From: Candidatus Hydrogenedens sp.
GTDB lineage: Bacteria > Hydrogenedentota > Hydrogenedentia > Hydrogenedentales > Hydrogenedentaceae
NCBI GenBank assembly: GCA_020216745.1
Contig: JAIWNQ010000207.1
Span: forward strand, 1 to 18,369
Length of the DNA: 18,369 nt
Direction of reading: 5' to 3'
The notes beneath the pieces were generated by a model, which saw nothing but the letters and a program-made list of their open reading frames with translations, made no database searches and was not told the DNA's origin. Below are positions 16,385 through 18,369 of the stretch, piece by piece (positions within the stretch are counted from its first letter, which is position 1; the number at the start of each line of letters is the position of its first letter). A program made the translations under genes and the position numbers.

Positions 16385-16987
16385 TTACTTGGTTAAACTG
16401 ATTCCTTTTTTTCTATAATTGAATCTTAGAAGAATGCACAATAAAATGAAAAGACATAAGAAATCTACTTTATCTATATGATTTTTTGAAGTAGCATCAC
16501 CACACCCGAAAAAATAAAATGCTTTGGGTTTCTTTTTTCCTATACCTCTTATATTAATCTCCGCATTTTGATTATCCGAAGCAACTACTTTTACTTTGGC
16601 TGTATATTCTTTCTCTTTAAGGGGTATAAATTGAACTTTAATGGTCGCTATTTGATTTTCAGTAAGTGAAAAACTTGTATCACCAGAAAGGAAAAACACC
16701 TCCTCTTCCTCCCCTTCTTCCCCTTCCTTCCTATGTTCACCTTCCTTTTGAGTATTTTCTAATTCCTCTTCGGGTTTCTCTATTGTGGCTGAACCTAATA
16801 AGGTTCCCTGACCTGTATTCATTATATATATATACTTTTCAGAGGTATTCCCAATTTCTACAACACCAAAAATATATTCATACTGCGGGTCAGGTTGAAC
16901 CGTTAAAACAGGTCCTTCACCATAAGCCTGTATAAAAAATAAAATAGACCAACAAAGAAAATGAATTGCCAGAATTTTTGTCTTCAT
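16385..16987 (-). CDS. Secreted ASH (choice-of-anchor D-like) protein with C-terminal Cys/TM/basic tail
   Basis: A 200-residue surface protein. Signal peptide 1-23 (MKTK start, core to IQAYG). The body is one immunoglobulin-like ASH/HYDIN-type domain: FGVVEIGNTSEKYIYIMNTG (40-59) and ATIKVQFIPLKEKEYTAKV match the FG...G..S...v.i.N.G and ..i.V.F.P....y...v pattern. Residues about 70-96 are an inserted acidic run of Glu, Lys and Gly, encoded by a 34-nt purine tract. The C-terminus is KPKAFYFFGCGDATS, Cys162, then about 13 residues, a hydrophobic stretch (176-187) and RFNYRKK. The neighbouring protein at 17188-18369 has the same arrangement. The longer frame from 16999 starts with TTG; the ATG at 16987 has GGAG at ideal distance, so I use it. 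First gene of the operon with GDPD and HD hydrolase. Function unknown; probably structural or adhesive. Confidence 0.75.
   Translation of the reverse strand: MKTKILAIHFLCWSILFFIQAYGEGPVLTVQPDPQYEYIFGVVEIGNTSEKYIYIMNTGQGTLLGSATIEKPEEELENTQKEGEHRKEGEEGEEEEVFFLSGDTSFSLTENQIATIKVQFIPLKEKEYTAKVKVVASDNQNAEINIRGIGKKKPKAFYFFGCGDATSKNHIDKVDFLCLFILLCILLRFNYRKKGISLTK
16699..16732. repeat. 34-nt homopyrimidine/homopurine tract in the ASH protein gene
   Basis: Only C and T occur on the plus strand from 16699 to 16732. On the coding (minus) strand the tract gives GAA, GAG, GGA and AAG codons of the acidic insert. It is a low-complexity tract liable to slippage; length changes not divisible by three would break the gene. 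Confidence 0.7.
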
Positions 16988-17130
16988 ATACTTCTCCAAT
17001 AAATTATTTGCTATTTAGTAACTTTTTTTCCTCTTATATATAATTCCTTTTTACTATAAATCGTTCATTTATTCTAATAAAAATAAACAAGCAATAAAAA
17101 CTTCGGATATATCGAGTCATGAAAGGAAAC

Positions 17131-17155
17131 CCCCACATCTCATTGAGATGTGGGG
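17131..17155 (-). terminator. Rho-independent terminator of the repeat-protein gene
   Basis: CCCCACATCTC (17131-17141) and GAGATGTGGGG (17145-17155) form a perfect 11-bp stem with the 3-nt loop ATT. On the minus strand it lies 32 nt after the stop of the repeat protein and is followed by GTTTCCTTTC, a moderately T-rich tail. The plus-strand side lacks a T-run, so it acts on the minus strand. It separates this gene from the downstream three-gene operon. The rest of 16988-17187 is very AT-rich with no further feature that I can support. Confidence 0.8.
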
Positions 17156-17187
17156 ATTCAAATTGCCTTTTTACATCTGTGTGACGT

Positions 17188-18369
17188 TTATTGATTCTTT
17201 GCCCTTCTTCTTGTTGCAAAGAATAACATAGCACTTGCTGTTAAAGTTATGAACAGGATATCACCTGCATAACCCGTCGTATTGTCCACAGGCGAACAGG
17301 AAATGATAAATCTCCGTTTCGGTTTCTGTCCTTCACCGACAATGTCAACATACTTATCTTCTGCCTTGACACCATCATTGACTGTCAATTTCACTTTGCC
17401 ATTATAGGTTCCCGCTTTCTTCGGAGCAAACACAACATCAATCGTCTTTGTTTCACCTGTTCCTACACTTAAGGTACCGGAATCAGGTTTTACAACGAAA
17501 ACACCACTTGCTGTATCTTCTACAGAAATAGTTACGTTTACCGCAACATTACCCTTGTTCACCAACAAGACTCTCCTCTTATATGACTTGTTAATAGGCT
17601 GTTCGCCGAAGTCTACCTTTTCAGGAACGATTGTTAACTTACCTTCTTCAGGCTGAGGTTTAGTAACATCCTTCACAATAACTGTTCGTGTCGCCGTCGC
17701 TGTATTGCCGGACGCATCTTTTGCTGTGTAAGTCAATGTATACTCTTTAGCCACACTTGTATCCACAGTTCCGGTAACAGTAACCTGTACATCACCTTGA
17801 CACTCATCTATGGCAGTTGCGCCTGGGTCTGTAAATGTCTCACCTTTATTAATCTCTATTTTTGCTTCACCTTTTAACGTTATCACCGGTGGCTTTGTAT
17901 CCACAACCTGAACTGTTCGTGTCGCCGTCGCTGTATTACCTGCGTCATCCGCCGCTGTATAGGTTAACGTGTATTCGCCAACTGAATCCTTGTTAACCGT
18001 ACCTGACACATTTATTGCAACGTTTGTATCACAACTATCCGTCGCTGTCGCTCCAGGATCCGTAAACGTGCTCTTGCATTCTACCACCAACGGATTATCT
18101 CCTAACAACGTTATCACCGGCTTCGTCGAATCTACTACTTGAACCGTCCGTGTTACTGGGTCTGCACTATTACCCGACGCATCCGTCGCTGTGTAGGTTA
18201 AGGTATATTCGCCTACAGCATTGGTGTTAACTGTACCTGATACATTTACTACAATGTTTGTATCACAATCTGTCGTTGTCGCACCAGGATCGGTAAACGT
18301 TCCTTTGCACTCCACTGTCATTGTGGATGCTCCTAACAACGTTATCACCGGTTTACCTGTATCTACTAC
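17188..18369 (-). CDS. Repeat-rich surface protein: DUF5011-like Ig repeats, ASH domain, C-terminal anchor (5' end outside the window)
   Basis: The frame runs into the window edge, so 393 C-terminal residues are seen and the N-terminus is missing; an in-frame GTG at 18348 is inside a repeat and is not a start. Residues 7-83, 84-160 and 161-237 are three 77-residue bacterial Ig-like repeats of the DUF5011/HYR type (PVITLLG...TFTDPGATATD...GEYTLTYTA.D.AGN.A...RTVQVVD). The first two carry a Cys pair (VEC...DC or DSC) that could form a disulfide; the third keeps only one Cys. An ASH/choice-of-anchor D-like domain follows (about 243-345, VDFGEQPINKSYKRRVLLVNKG, then IDVVFAPKKAGTYNGKVKL). The end is KPKRRFIISCSPVDN with Cys358, a hydrophobic stretch at 371-386 and RRRAKNQ. 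Such proteins are adhesins or cell-surface scaffolds; the ligand is unknown. Terminated by the hairpin at 17131-17155. Confidence 0.85.
   Translation of the reverse strand, partial: VVDTGKPVITLLGASTMTVECKGTFTDPGATTTDCDTNIVVNVSGTVNTNAVGEYTLTYTATDASGNSADPVTRTVQVVDSTKPVITLLGDNPLVVECKSTFTDPGATATDSCDTNVAINVSGTVNKDSVGEYTLTYTAADDAGNTATATRTVQVVDTKPPVITLKGEAKIEINKGETFTDPGATAIDECQGDVQVTVTGTVDTSVAKEYTLTYTAKDASGNTATATRTVIVKDVTKPQPEEGKLTIVPEKVDFGEQPINKSYKRRVLLVNKGNVAVNVTISVEDTASGVFVVKPDSGTLSVGTGETKTIDVVFAPKKAGTYNGKVKLTVNDGVKAEDKYVDIVGEGQKPKRRFIISCSPVDNTTGYAGDILFITLTASAMLFFATRRRAKNQ
17648..18351 (-). repeat. 231-bp tandem repeats encoding 77-residue Ig-like modules
   Basis: GTTATCACCGG recurs at 17879, 18110 and 18341, exactly 231 nt apart. 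A second anchor, 30 nt long and identical but for one base, starts at 17680 and 17911, again 231 nt apart. Units are in frame, so copy number can change without breaking the protein. A further partial unit begins at the window edge, so more copies lie upstream of the gene part seen. Confidence 0.9.

Noticed and set aside
17034..17234. 66-residue minus-strand frame overlapping the terminator and the end of the repeat protein
   Set aside because: It overlaps a real gene and runs through the terminator hairpin, has no ribosome-binding site and no recognisable sequence.
17648..18351. Possible CRISPR array from regularly spaced repeats
   Set aside because: The spacing is 231 nt, the whole unit is repeated rather than short repeats with unique spacers, and it is an in-frame protein-coding repeat.

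Overview
The window reads as an AT-rich bacterial chromosome segment. The best lineage hint is the pair of an H-X9-DG type prepilin (1927-2850) and a Tat-exported sulfatase (383-1849), a combination typical of Planctomycetota, Lentisphaerota, Hydrogenedentota and relatives. The many single-pass and lipid- or wall-directed proteins (LysM, ASH/choice-of-anchor, DUF5011-like repeats, GDPD) fit a Gram-negative-type envelope. The phylum is inferred from protein families only; no marker gene such as rRNA is present.

Layout. (1) 27-380: C-terminal half of a macro-domain protein, probably a remnant, ending 2 nt from the convergent sulfatase. (2) 383-2850, minus: prepilin then sulfatase. (3) 2851-2986: divergent intergenic region with a perfect 10-bp inverted repeat. 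(4) 2987-4285, plus: rmuC. (5) 4437-9094, plus: a large polytopic GT-C-like/TPR protein overlapping by 4 nt an anchored SGNH hydrolase. (6) 9220-9295: tRNA-Lys(UUU) with a candidate promoter. (7) 9339-10068: a class II glutamine amidotransferase (YafJ type) broken by a one-base frameshift. (8) 10133-12322, minus: an anaerobic ribonucleotide reductase-like protein that appears to lack the active-site cysteines and the whole zinc/glycyl-radical C-terminus. (9) 12491-14839, plus: a membrane-anchored GH3 (NagZ-like) domain without the usual catalytic His motifs, fused to two LysM modules. (10) 14865-16987, minus: an apparent three-gene operon (ASH-domain anchored protein, exported glycerophosphodiesterase, stand-alone SpoT-type HD hydrolase). 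(11) 17188-18369, minus: the 3' part of a repeat-rich surface protein with a strong terminator behind it.

The most unusual points are two apparently non-catalytic members of enzyme families lying divergently side by side (NrdD-like and GH3-LysM), and a shared C-terminal Cys/transmembrane/basic tail on the two neighbouring ASH-domain proteins that looks like a sorting signal. Two annotation starts were moved to internal ATGs (16987 and 16367) because the longer frames begin at TTG codons and the ribosome-binding sites fit the ATGs. No CRISPR array, insertion sequence, integrase or phage module was seen. No gene-free stretch exceeds 300 bases.
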